Source: a virus
IMG/VR virus record: IMGVR_UViG_3300033141_002324
Span: 1-26,467 of that record
DNA length: 26,467 bases
Strand: one strand, 5' to 3'
Below, one piece after another: positions 5,474-11,939 of this stretch. Positions within the stretch are counted from its first letter, which is position 1. Every line of letters begins with the position of its first letter. The notes beneath the pieces are model-generated. The model saw nothing but the letters and a program-made list of their open reading frames with translations, made no database searches and was not told the origin of the DNA. The position numbers and the translations under genes are program-made.

Positions 5474-5839
5474 TTACAGAAGTTTCTGTAGAGCTTTGAT
5501 GTGCCCATCTACACGATGGGCGTTACATTCAGACAGCGTAGAGCTGTCTGCGAATGTCTCATGAGAGGAGTTGTTTATCCACTCATGAGAGACCACAGGC
5601 TCTTCAGGGAAAAGTGCCTGAAGAGCTCGGGCTCGTCTCTTTGCGCCGAATGGCGCATTGAGAAGAGCCTCTAAAATATCCCACATTGCCTCAGCCTTCG
5701 CAACTGAGGCGCAAGGAGGACACAATCCCCTGCCATGCTCATGGCACGGGAAACACAGGATTACACCACAGCGACACCGAGGTGTCTCTATGGTGTCAAT
5801 CTCGCTCCCACAACGGGAACATTTCTCAATATTTTTCAT
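5474..5839 (-). CDS. Cys-rich zinc-binding-like protein, 121 aa, first gene of leftward operon
   Basis: ATG 5839 follows GAGGAGGTAATT. The N-terminal 45 residues contain CSRCG (C7, C10), CRC (C22, C24), CFPCHEH (C29, C32, H33, H35) and CPPC (C40, C43), enough for two zinc sites of a ribbon or B-box-like fold. The rest is helical (AKAEAMWDILEALLNAPFG) with a polar C-terminus. It is promoter-proximal in the leftward operon. The coding DNA is filled with consecutive stem-loops, so the RNA or DNA structure may matter as well as the protein. No specific family recognised. Confidence 0.65.
   Translation of the reverse strand: MKNIEKCSRCGSEIDTIETPRCRCGVILCFPCHEHGRGLCPPCASVAKAEAMWDILEALLNAPFGAKRRARALQALFPEEPVVSHEWINNSSHETFADSSTLSECNAHRVDGHIKALQKLL
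5475..5796. repeat. Array of nine consecutive stem-loops
   Basis: Stems: 5475-5481/5484-5490 (7 bp); 5503-5509/5515-5521 (GCCCATC, 7); 5525-5537/5543-5557 (13 bp with a 2-nt bulge); 5557-5565/5582-5590 (TCTCATGAG, 9, plus 3 inside); 5599-5608/5617-5626 (GCTCTTCAGG, 10); 5630-5647/5652-5669 (three paired blocks, 5+4+6); 5688-5694/5704-5710 (7); 5728-5737/5740-5750 (10 with a bulge); 5763-5778/5781-5796 (ACACCA and GACACC blocks, 6+6). They are adjacent and non-overlapping, apart from one shared boundary base (5557). Confidence 0.8.
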
Positions 5840-5881
5840 AATTACCTCCTCTCTATTGGTTAACGGTTACCCTTATATAGA

Positions 5882-5910
5882 GCAATATCCATGCCAAAAA
5901 AAAAGTGCAA
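5882..5910 (-). promoter_or_regulatory. Candidate leftward promoter
   Basis: On the minus strand TTGCAC (5910-5905) is followed 17 bp later by TATTGC (5887-5882), with a T run in the spacer. Its position 43-71 bp upstream of the first leftward ATG is right, but neither hexamer is a strong match. A nearby TATATAAG at 5879-5872 could be an alternative -10. Confidence 0.3.
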
Positions 5911-5922
5911 TAAAATCAATGT

Positions 5923-5937
5923 GTTCACTAAATGAAC
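5923..5937. promoter_or_regulatory. Inverted repeat GTTCA-N5-TGAAC
   Basis: Perfect 5-bp arms around CTAAA, just upstream of the leftward promoter candidate. The size fits an operator half-site pair for a dimeric regulator. Confidence 0.4.
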
Positions 5938-5972
5938 GGGAAAACAGAGTAAAAATTATCATCATAATAAAA

Positions 5973-6009
5973 TCAAGCACTTACAGGGCAACAGCATGTA
6001 AGTGCTTGA
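5973..6009. promoter_or_regulatory. Inverted repeat with 12-bp perfect arms
   Basis: TCAAGCACTTAC and GTAAGTGCTTGA surround a 13-nt loop. No T run follows on the plus strand; leftward it is followed by GATTTTATTATG. It may be an operator or a structured leader element. It lies between two copies of a 14-bp direct repeat (GGAAAACAGAGTAA at 5939-5952 and 6017-6030, 78 bp apart). Confidence 0.55.
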
Positions 6010-6025
6010 AAATAAAGGAAAACAG

Positions 6026-6087
6026 AGTAACAATAATTGTTACTTGAGTAACAATAATTGTCACTTGAGTAACAATTATTGTTACTT
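6026..6087. promoter_or_regulatory. Three tandem palindromic operators, 21-bp period
   Basis: Units start at 6026, 6047 and 6068. Core is GTAACAA-TAA-TTGTTAC (17 bp, 7-bp arms); unit 2 has one mismatch and unit 3 has TTA as centre. A degenerate fourth copy begins at about 5949. A 21-bp period places the sites on the same face of the helix, typical for cooperative binding of a phage repressor or activator. They lie between the leftward and rightward transcription units, 16 bp upstream of the TTGACA at 6103. Confidence 0.85.
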
Positions 6088-6102
6088 CAGGGCATTTTTT
6101 AC

Positions 6103-6130
6103 TTGACAAAAAAAATAATCGGTGTAGAAA
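6103..6130 (+). promoter_or_regulatory. Candidate rightward promoter
   Basis: A perfect -35 hexamer TTGACA (6103-6108) is followed after 16 bp by TAGAAA (6125-6130); more AT-rich options (TATATT, TATAAA) follow at suboptimal spacing. It is directly downstream of the three operators and points to the structural genes. Confidence 0.5.
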
Positions 6131-6168
6131 TATATTATAAATATTGGTTACAGCCTGGGTTACTTGGT

Positions 6169-6420
6169 ATGTGGTACTCAACCTTGAGGATATGCGCATA
6201 TTGTAACAATATGGACTGCAAGTATAAGTATGGTAACCAGCAGTATGGCAGCGCAGCACCAGCCAGACATGCGTGTCCGTCTAAAGCAGACCAGCAGCAC
6301 GCAACTATACGATATGAGTTAGTCCACTATTACTATAGATTGTCTGACGCACCAGCTATAGTGCGATCGCAGATATTGAGAGAGACCATTAAGCCTAACA
6401 CTCTTATAAGAGTGCAATAA
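6169..6420 (+). CDS. Possible small Cys protein, 83 aa
   Basis: An open frame from ATG 6169 with CAYCNNMDC near the start, an Ala/Gln-rich middle and a basic end. The frame extends upstream to a TTG at 6079 inside the operators. No Shine-Dalgarno site is visible and the DNA is rich in palindromes (6190-6213, 6399-6414), so it may be non-coding. If real it would be the first rightward gene and another small zinc-motif protein. Confidence 0.3.
   Translation: MWYSTLRICAYCNNMDCKYKYGNQQYGSAAPARHACPSKADQQHATIRYELVHYYYRLSDAPAIVRSQILRETIKPNTLIRVQ
6190..6213. repeat. Two overlapping palindromes
   Basis: ATATGCGCATAT (6190-6201, perfect 12 bp) overlaps CATATTGT-A-ACAATATG (6197-6213, 8-bp arms). The second contains TTGTAACAA, related to the arms of the operators at 6026-6087. 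Confidence 0.6.
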
Positions 6421-6438
6421 GAGTGCGATAAGAGTGCA
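6399..6438. repeat. 16-bp palindrome fused to 11-bp tandem repeats
   Basis: CACTCTTATAAGAGTG (6399-6414) is perfectly palindromic. ATAAGAGTGCA/G is repeated three times with an exact 11-bp period (6406, 6417, 6428). One helical turn per unit suggests an array of protein binding sites. It lies 38 bp upstream of the start of the 163-aa gene. Confidence 0.7.
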
Positions 6439-6475
6439 AAACAAATAACCGGTAACTTGATAGATAGCTTAGTAG

Positions 6476-6967
6476 ATGACCACTGACAACAGATGTGTGT
6501 ATATATATCCGGATAACCACAGATGTAGAGCATATCGCCTGAGAGATAGCCTGTACTGTATTAATCATGATCCCGATATCGATAGGACTGAGATTCAGAC
6601 GCGTAATTTGCCCAGCCATATCGTGCCGGATGAGATAACTAAAGACCCCGTACACGTCAAAAAATTCCTCGGCAGATTAATCGTTGATACGCTGCGAGGC
6701 AAGGTCAAGCCAATGACCTGTAACGCAATCACTAACGCAACTGACAAGGTGCTCAAGTGTATTCAATACAGCGACCTGGATACCAAGATGACTGCATTGC
6801 TCAATCAGTTACAGGGTAACAGAGACCAGATACATATCCAGGATATGGATTGCTTCACCGTAGATGAGTTGGCTGAGGCAGGGGGACCGGATGGGCAAGG
6901 GCCAGGGGGACCGGATGGGCAGGGACCAGATGTACCGGATGTATCCGGGGATAAGAGTAATGGATGA
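6476..6967 (+). CDS. Cys/His-motif protein with GGPDG tail, 163 aa; possible packaging or regulatory protein
   Basis: Residues 7-31 contain RCVYIYPDNHRCRAY and SLYCINHDP, a C-x9-C-x10-C-x2-H arrangement seen in many phage and bacterial proteins of the form 'RCxY...RCxA...SxYCxxHDP'; zinc binding is likely. A helical region follows (KKFLGRLIVDTLRGKVKP, N-A-I-T-N-A-T) of the kind found after this motif. The C-terminus is low-complexity GGPDGQGPGGPDGQGP. It is the first solid gene of the rightward operon and precedes TerL, so a small-terminase or regulatory role is possible but not shown. No clear Shine-Dalgarno precedes ATG 6476. Confidence 0.65.
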   Translation: MTTDNRCVYIYPDNHRCRAYRLRDSLYCINHDPDIDRTEIQTRNLPSHIVPDEITKDPVHVKKFLGRLIVDTLRGKVKPMTCNAITNATDKVLKCIQYSDLDTKMTALLNQLQGNRDQIHIQDMDCFTVDELAEAGGPDGQGPGGPDGQGPDVPDVSGDKSNG

Positions 6968-7091
6968 TAATCAAGACACAGATTATCAAGTGGGCAGCGT
7001 AGATATATCTATAAGATACTGGCGTAGTGGGTTGGATGAGGCTGGCGGACCGGATGGGTTAGCTGAGGCTGGCGGGCCGGATGGGTTGGAT
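6875..7091 (+). repeat. GGPDG-coding repeats in two adjacent genes
   Basis: Two units GAGGCAGGGGGACCGGATGG-type lie at 6875-6921 and two 27-bp units at 7038-7091. Both pairs are read as GGPDG although the two ORFs use different frames of the chromosome, so the module was copied in register with each protein. Confidence 0.75.
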
Positions 7092-7151
7092 GATAGCGAC
7101 ATGAGTAATGATGAGGCCCCGGCCAATCCCCCCAGGGGGTTGCGGGAATAA
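6960..7151 (+). CDS. Small acidic protein with GGPDG repeats, 63 aa
   Basis: ATG 6960 overlaps the end of the preceding gene (ATGGATGA). The protein is acidic (MDDNQDTDYQVGSVDISI), then carries DEAGGPDGLAEAGGPDGLDD, matching the tail of its neighbour. The longer frame from 6864 starts inside the neighbour and is less likely. It may be a duplicated and diverged tail domain. Function unknown. Confidence 0.5.
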   Translation: MDDNQDTDYQVGSVDISIRYWRSGLDEAGGPDGLAEAGGPDGLDDSDMSNDEAPANPPRGLRE

Positions 7152-7201
7152 TTGAACCCTCACAACCAGCACACGGCACAAAATCCAGGCAGCGGTTTTA
7201 G

Positions 7202-7357
7202 ATGAGTCATAATGACACAGTAGATAAAAAGGTATACAGAGAGGCAGCCAAACTTCTCATTAAGGGTCTTGAGGGTCGAGGTTATGTTATAGTAAAGAGG
7301 GCAGAGTTAATCAAGAAGGCGGGTCTGATAGTGGCAGAGGAACTGGGGGTTAAGTAG
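7202..7357 (+). CDS. Small basic protein, 51 aa
   Basis: ATG 7202 opens MSHNDTVDKKVYREAAKLLI, a helix, then GLEGRGYVIVKRAELIKKAG and a short C-terminal helix. Its stop overlaps the next GTG start (TAGTG at 7355-7359). No strong ribosome site; the preceding 50 bp (7152-7201) hold nothing recognisable. The helix-strand-helix arrangement and basic charge could fit DNA binding (guess). Confidence 0.5.
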   Translation: MSHNDTVDKKVYREAAKLLIKGLEGRGYVIVKRAELIKKAGLIVAEELGVK

Positions 7358-7542
7358 TGGCAAGCATAAAGAAGGTAGAGAAGGCGATAGACGAGCACAA
7401 TGCCAAGCGGGGCAAGAGTTTAAACGACGTACTGATATATATTCCAGAGCAGTTAAAGGCAATAGATGTAATGCTGGAGAAAGAGTTGGGATTAGTTGGC
7501 GGGGGTAGTGGTGCAGTAGCTGACGGGGGCACAGAGAATTGA
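7357..7542 (+). CDS. Small protein upstream of TerL, 61 aa
   Basis: Starts at GTG 7357, one base overlap with the preceding stop. Helical first part (IKKVEKAIDEHNAKRGKSL) and a second helix (IPEQLKAIDVMLEKELG), then a Gly-rich tail. It ends inside the TTG start of TerL (TTGA overlap). The position directly before TerL would suit a small terminase subunit, but the protein is very short and has no recognisable HTH. Confidence 0.55.
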   Translation: MASIKKVEKAIDEHNAKRGKSLNDVLIYIPEQLKAIDVMLEKELGLVGGGSGAVADGGTEN

Positions 7543-9152
7543 CACCGCAGGAGAGGCATTTTACTAACATATTCAGGTATCTTTTGACGGGAAGGGACAC
7601 AAACTACATGTTCATGTGTCCTTGGGGAAGAAGGTATTTTGAAGAGCAGCTGGCGGCGGCAATAGTGGCGAGGTACAAGACTAATTTAGCGATAAAGCTG
7701 CTTGCCAAGCTGAATCTTTATTTTTTATCCAAGGTAGTATTGAGGTATGAGGATTTAACGTCTACGACTCACCTGCCATTTTGCGAGCATTTACTAAGAA
7801 GCATATCGAAGAACACGAATGTTTTGCCCCGTGGTTATTTCAAGACCACGATTTCCACCAAAGCCGGTGCGATATTCTGCATTATTAACGACCCAAACAT
7901 AAGGATATTGCTGGTTAATGCGACTGCGACCAATGCCGAGCTTATGCTGAAAGAGATAAAGTCACATTTTGAGGCAAATCCTTATTTCAAGCTGTTATTT
8001 TCAGAGCTTATTCCCAAGAATTTTAAGGAAGTGCCGTGGTCGAACAACAAGATGCAGGTTGTGAGGACTGGGAATTACGGTGAACCCACGATTTATGCGG
8101 TTGGGACGGACACTAATGTCACATCCGGGCATTTTAATCTGATTATTAAAGATGATTTGGTTAATGAAGATCATTTGACTTCGCCAGACCAGATGAGAAA
8201 GCCGATTGAGTGGGAAAAAATGAGTCATTCTCTGTATGTTCCTGATTCAGACCCCAGGAAGAAGCTGGATTGGTCAACGGGGACAAGGTGGGCGTACTTT
8301 GATTACATGGCATGGCGGTTAGATATGACCGATGATGAGGAAAAGTATGTTTTATCCTGTTATGATAAGGATGGGAAGTCCACATTTCCCGAGAGATTTC
8401 CGCTTCAAGAGTTGGAAAGGATAAGAAAGAGCCAGTCGGACAAAGTATTCAGTTGCCAGTATTTGAATCAGCCTTTACCTGCCGAGACTGCGACATTCAA
8501 GAAAGAGTGGATTCAGTATTATGATGATATTCCCAGGGGGGTCCCTTTAAGGACGTTTGTTTTGTGTGATCCGGCACTGTCTCTTGATAAACATGCATGC
8601 CACAGGGCGATTGTTGCGGTTTCTATTGATGATTTAAGGAACTGGTATGTAAGAGAGTACACAAGCGGGATATTTCCGGTAGCTGACGAAGAAGGCGGCG
8701 GTAAATTATCCCTGATTGGTGAAATATTCAGGTATCACAGGATTTATAAACCTGATTTCTTCGGGATTGAAGATAATGGATTGCAGAAAGCGTTAATTTA
8801 CCCGCTTAGAGACGAGATGAACAAGAGAAAAATTTATTTCCCCGTTAATTCCCTGCAGCCAACGGGCAGAGAAACAAAAGCCATGAGGATTGAAACCCTT
8901 TCGATCCCGTTTTGTGCAAAGAGGGTTTATATCAGGAAGGATATGGAATTTTTAGAGAATCAGTTGCTTGGATATGGGGCGATTGAGAATGTTGACCTTA
9001 TAGATGCCCTTTCTTACCTTGTCAAGCATGAGGTTGCACCGTCTGAACCGATGGTAAAGGATAAAAACCCCCTGCTTATGGCAAATATCTTACAGGAATT
9101 AAAGGAAGATACAAACAGAATATACCCCTTTAGTGAACAGTTGATAGCATAA
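7539..9152 (+). CDS. terL: Terminase large subunit
   Basis: 537 aa, the motor-nuclease that packages DNA through the portal. Walker A-like LPRGYFKTT at 96-104, a Walker B segment LIIKDDLV at 201-208, and the coupling region around 247-252 (STGTRW). The C-terminal RNase H-like nuclease shows its acidic residues in VLCDPALS (D344), GIEDNG (E411) and VDLIDALSYL (D486/D489). This is the layout of podovirus/siphovirus TerL proteins. The start is TTG 7539: the frame has a stop at 7521-7523 and no ATG before residue 24, and the N-terminal motif TPQERHF looks native. Overlap with the previous gene suggests coupled translation. Confidence 0.95.
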   Translation: MTPQERHFTNIFRYLLTGRDTNYMFMCPWGRRYFEEQLAAAIVARYKTNLAIKLLAKLNLYFLSKVVLRYEDLTSTTHLPFCEHLLRSISKNTNVLPRGYFKTTISTKAGAIFCIINDPNIRILLVNATATNAELMLKEIKSHFEANPYFKLLFSELIPKNFKEVPWSNNKMQVVRTGNYGEPTIYAVGTDTNVTSGHFNLIIKDDLVNEDHLTSPDQMRKPIEWEKMSHSLYVPDSDPRKKLDWSTGTRWAYFDYMAWRLDMTDDEEKYVLSCYDKDGKSTFPERFPLQELERIRKSQSDKVFSCQYLNQPLPAETATFKKEWIQYYDDIPRGVPLRTFVLCDPALSLDKHACHRAIVAVSIDDLRNWYVREYTSGIFPVADEEGGGKLSLIGEIFRYHRIYKPDFFGIEDNGLQKALIYPLRDEMNKRKIYFPVNSLQPTGRETKAMRIETLSIPFCAKRVYIRKDMEFLENQLLGYGAIENVDLIDALSYLVKHEVAPSEPMVKDKNPLLMANILQELKEDTNRIYPFSEQLIA

Positions 9153-9156
9153 GATT

Positions 9157-9273
9157 ATGCCGAAGAAATTAATGAGTTGCGTGAGAAAGGTCAAGCATAA
9201 GAAAGTAAAAAGCCCCTGGGCTGTTTGTGTTAAATCTACAGGGCAGAAGCCGCATAAAAGGAAGAAGAAATGA
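9157..9273 (+). CDS. Small basic phage protein, 38 aa
   Basis: ATG 9157 lies 4 bp after TerL. The peptide contains CVRKVKHKK and SPWAVCVKSTGQ, a pattern (CVxKVKx...NPxAVCxxSTG) I know from short conserved phage proteins near terminase or portal genes. Function unknown. It ends inside the start of the next ORF (ATGATG). Confidence 0.6.
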   Translation: MPKKLMSCVRKVKHKKVKSPWAVCVKSTGQKPHKRKKK

Positions 9274-9449
9274 TGGTATTTAGAAAGCCAAGAGCGAGAA
9301 AAACAACGGGCAAGGTAAGAGGAACATTTACACAACCTACCAGAGGCACGGGCGGCAGGCAGGGGACACCGCCTACAGTAAGTCGAATGTTACCGACAAA
9401 GAAAAGAACAAATAGAAAAAGGGGGACAAAATGGTATTTAGAGCTGTAA
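9270..9449 (+). CDS. Small Arg/Lys-rich protein, 59 aa
   Basis: Starts at ATG 9270 or 9273 (ATGATG) overlapping the previous stop. The peptide is very basic with Gly/Thr (MMVFRKPRARKTTGKVRG) and its start resembles that of the next protein (MVFRAVRKP), as if the same 5' end had been duplicated. It overlaps the next gene by 19 bp. No domain recognised. Confidence 0.5.
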   Translation: MMVFRKPRARKTTGKVRGTFTQPTRGTGGRQGTPPTVSRMLPTKKRTNRKRGTKWYLEL

Positions 9450-9853
9450 GAAAGCCGGTTAGTGAAAGAAGGCTAATTGGCGGAAGAAGGGGAACAGCAT
9501 TAGGGGGAACAAGACAACAAACCCAGCCAGCAACTAAACCAGTTGCTACTAGACAAATGGGCAGAGCTGTAAGAAGGCCGGTTAGTGTAAGAAGGCCAAT
9601 AGGTGGAAGAAGGGGAACAATATCAGGGGGAACAAGACAACAAGCCCAGCCAGCAACTAAACCAGTTGTTACTAGACAAATGGGCAGAGCTATAAGAAGG
9701 CCAATAGGTGGAAGAAGCGGTGGAAGAGTGAGTGTAAGGCCTATAAGACCAGGGGGAACGGTTGGCGGAAGAAGGGGTGTAAGGCCTGTAAGGCCAGGTG
9801 CGAGAAAGCCCAGGCCAAGAAGGCCATATGGCCTGTTCGGAAGGGGCAGATAA
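9431..9853 (+). CDS. Arg/Gly-rich repeat protein between TerL and portal, 140 aa
   Basis: ATG 9431 follows AAAAGGGGGACAAA. The protein has two full 41-residue repeats (RAVRKPVSERR...GGRRGT...GGTRQQ...QPATKPV.TRQMG) and a partial third, then an Arg/Pro/Gly tail ending FGRGR. It has almost no acidic residues and is probably disordered. Such composition suggests binding to nucleic acid or to acidic capsid/scaffold protein; RGG-type RNA/DNA binding is a possible analogy. It ends in a TAATG overlap with the portal gene. No homologue comes to mind. Confidence 0.75.
   Translation: MVFRAVRKPVSERRLIGGRRGTALGGTRQQTQPATKPVATRQMGRAVRRPVSVRRPIGGRRGTISGGTRQQAQPATKPVVTRQMGRAIRRPIGGRSGGRVSVRPIRPGGTVGGRRGVRPVRPGARKPRPRRPYGLFGRGR
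9440..9808 (+). repeat. 123-bp tandem repeat, 2 full units plus a diverged third
   Basis: AGAGCTRTAAGAARGCC recurs at 9440, 9563 and 9686, an exact 123-bp (41-codon) period. Units 1 and 2 are nearly identical, which implies a recent duplication; unit 3 loses similarity after about 30 bp. Confidence 0.9.
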
Positions 9854-11595
9854 TGGCTCCAAGAGAACCAAGGAAAGAGTTAGAACCAAAAGACTGGATT
9901 AGAGAAATAGATTTAGGGATTGAGTTCAGAGAGAAGGTTGGGCAGTCGGGGAATTGGGCAAAGTATAACAAATACTATTGCGGTGATTTTAAAAAAAATC
10001 TTGTTCCGGTTAATCTGATTTTTGCGAATGGGAAAATCCTGGTTCCTAAATGCTATTTCAGAAACCCAAGAGTTAAGGTTGTTGCCAAACACCCGAAGGA
10101 CTGGTATGCCTCACGAATAACCGAGGCGATGGATAATCACCTTATTAAAGAACTGCGGATGAAATGGGTAATGAAGAAAATGATTGAGGATACCTACGTC
10201 ACAGGGATTGGGTTTAATAAACTTGGCTTTGATTCCGAGTATGGGTTTCCGCCGGACACAGAGGAAGATACTACCGTGGTTACAGAGGAAGGGCTGGAGA
10301 GAAATATCGAGTATAACGTAAATATCAAACGGGGATTTCCCTGGCTTGGAAGGATTGAACCGCCGGACATTATTGTTCCTTGGGGGTCTGTTTCTTCTGG
10401 TGACCCTGAAATAACTGGTATCCCCTGGATGGCACACAGATTCGTCAGGCATATTGACGATGTAATTCAAGACACGAAATATGAAAAGAAAGCAATAAAA
10501 GAATTGAAAGAGAAGGGTGGGACTCGCAGGCCTGACATCGAGTACAGCAGGGGCAGTGAGCGGGAAGAAAATTTAGACTATATAGAGATGTTTGAAATCA
10601 AGGATTATGCGACAAATAAAATCTATGTGGTGGCAAGAGAGTTTGAGAACTTCTTTATAAATCAGGATGACGAATTACAGATTGACGGGTTCAACTATAC
10701 CAGGCTGGTTTTTAATACTCATCCCCAATATTTTTGGCCTATCTCTGATATTAAGAACCTTGAACCGCTACAGTTATCATTGAATCTGGCGTTTACCATT
10801 CTTGACAGGCATATAAGGCTTGCGCTTAAAAAAGTTCTGGTGCAGAAAGGAACGGTTGAGTCAGCCGAACTTGATAAGCTGACCTCTGATGTAATTGCGG
10901 CAGCTGTTATGACTAACGGGAATCCGAACGAGTGCGTGAGAGATTTTAACATTACTGTACCCCAGGAACTGTTTCAGTATATCAATGAGTGCAGAAAGAC
11001 GTTGAGAGAACTTGTGGGATATTCAAGGAATGAGGCAGGCGAGTTTGACCAGTCAAGCAGAAGGACTGCAACGGAAGCCAAGTTTGTGAAGCAGGGGTCG
11101 GAAACAAGGTCGTCTGAAAGAAGGGATCAGGTTGCAGATGTATTTGAGAGAAACATTGCGAAAATGAACCAGATTATTTTTACTCATTGGACGGCAGATA
11201 AACCTCAGGTTGTGAGAATAATAGGGGAAGACGGTGTCCAGTATTGGGTAGAATATACAGGGGAAGAGATTAAGGGAGAGTATGATTTAGTGATTAATGC
11301 AGAGGAAGCGCAACCAGTTGACAGCCAGAAGATGACAGAAGATGCGCTGGCACTTTTACAGAACATTGCACAGGATGAAGATTTTAGTCCGGAGGAAAGA
11401 AAGAATGTTAAGCGGGCACTATATGCACAATTCGCTCACCTTGGCTTTGATTTGGAGAAGGCTCTTGCCCCGAAAGAAGGGATGGGCATGAATCCGGAAC
11501 AGCCAGTACCAATGAGAGAATGGGCTAATGGTATGGAAAAGGGCAAGAAGGATGTTGCCATGAAAAAAGCACAGGCGGGGAAACAAGTGGCATGA
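9853..11595 (+). CDS. Portal protein
   Basis: 580 aa. This ring at the capsid vertex is the channel for DNA entry. Evidence: length, position between TerL and scaffold/capsid, an N-terminal KDWIREIDLGIEFREKV segment, the central EPPDIIVPWG and the wing-like region, a long helical portion around LNLAFTILDRHIRLALKK, and a C-terminal part NRxR-type RRTATEAKFVKQGSETRSSERRDQV typical of podovirus-like portals. Start ATG overlaps the preceding stop (TAATG). The acidic C-terminus (ALALLQNIAQDEDFSPEE) fits the family. Assembled with TerL during packaging. Good confidence on the family from context and pattern. Confidence 0.85.
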   Translation: MAPREPRKELEPKDWIREIDLGIEFREKVGQSGNWAKYNKYYCGDFKKNLVPVNLIFANGKILVPKCYFRNPRVKVVAKHPKDWYASRITEAMDNHLIKELRMKWVMKKMIEDTYVTGIGFNKLGFDSEYGFPPDTEEDTTVVTEEGLERNIEYNVNIKRGFPWLGRIEPPDIIVPWGSVSSGDPEITGIPWMAHRFVRHIDDVIQDTKYEKKAIKELKEKGGTRRPDIEYSRGSEREENLDYIEMFEIKDYATNKIYVVAREFENFFINQDDELQIDGFNYTRLVFNTHPQYFWPISDIKNLEPLQLSLNLAFTILDRHIRLALKKVLVQKGTVESAELDKLTSDVIAAAVMTNGNPNECVRDFNITVPQELFQYINECRKTLRELVGYSRNEAGEFDQSSRRTATEAKFVKQGSETRSSERRDQVADVFERNIAKMNQIIFTHWTADKPQVVRIIGEDGVQYWVEYTGEEIKGEYDLVINAEEAQPVDSQKMTEDALALLQNIAQDEDFSPEERKNVKRALYAQFAHLGFDLEKALAPKEGMGMNPEQPVPMREWANGMEKGKKDVAMKKAQAGKQVA

Positions 11596-11939
11596 TTCTC
11601 TACCAGTATAAATGTGAAAAGTGCGGGAATGTATTTGAAGAATTAAAGGAAATAGACCACAGGCATATTGCAACTTGTCCTGTTTGTGGTCAGACTGCAT
11701 TTAAGACAATGAATGGTTCATCACATAATATTAATTTCTGCCCACACTGGAATTATGATATTGCACCGAAACCTGTTTACCTTACTTCACGAAATAGCAT
11801 TACAAAAGTAGCAAATATGCTGGGTAATTATTCTGATGTCCCTTTCACCAAGAGGGAAAATGGTGAGGTAAAGATACCTGACAAACAAAGTAAACAGGCA
11901 TTTTTCAGAGAGTACAGACAAAGGAAAGGAGAATTTTAA
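11592..11939 (+). CDS. FmdB-like zinc ribbon protein
   Basis: 115 aa, starting in an ATGA overlap with the portal. The N-terminus is the FmdB/CxxC zinc ribbon: Y-x-Y-K-C8-x2-C11-G-x-x-F-E-E followed by C29-P-V-C32-G. The remaining 80 residues are unrelated to FmdB and include a basic C-terminus (KQSKQAFFREYRQRKG). Phages often carry this ribbon next to head genes; its job there is not known, though a regulatory or assembly role is likely. Confidence 0.8.
   Translation: MILYQYKCEKCGNVFEELKEIDHRHIATCPVCGQTAFKTMNGSSHNINFCPHWNYDIAPKPVYLTSRNSITKVANMLGNYSDVPFTKRENGEVKIPDKQSKQAFFREYRQRKGEF

Noticed and set aside
5658-6047. 129-aa plus-strand ORF opposite the Cys-rich gene
   Set aside because: No ribosome site; it runs antisense through a gene with strong AGGAGG and into the operator region.
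5981-6655. Minus-strand ORFs of 92, 66 and 83 aa over the control region
   Set aside because: They run through the operators and palindromes, lack ribosome sites and are partly mirror readings of the 163-aa gene.
10111-10470. 119-aa minus-strand ORF in the portal gene
   Set aside because: Antisense shadow with no ribosome site inside a well supported gene.
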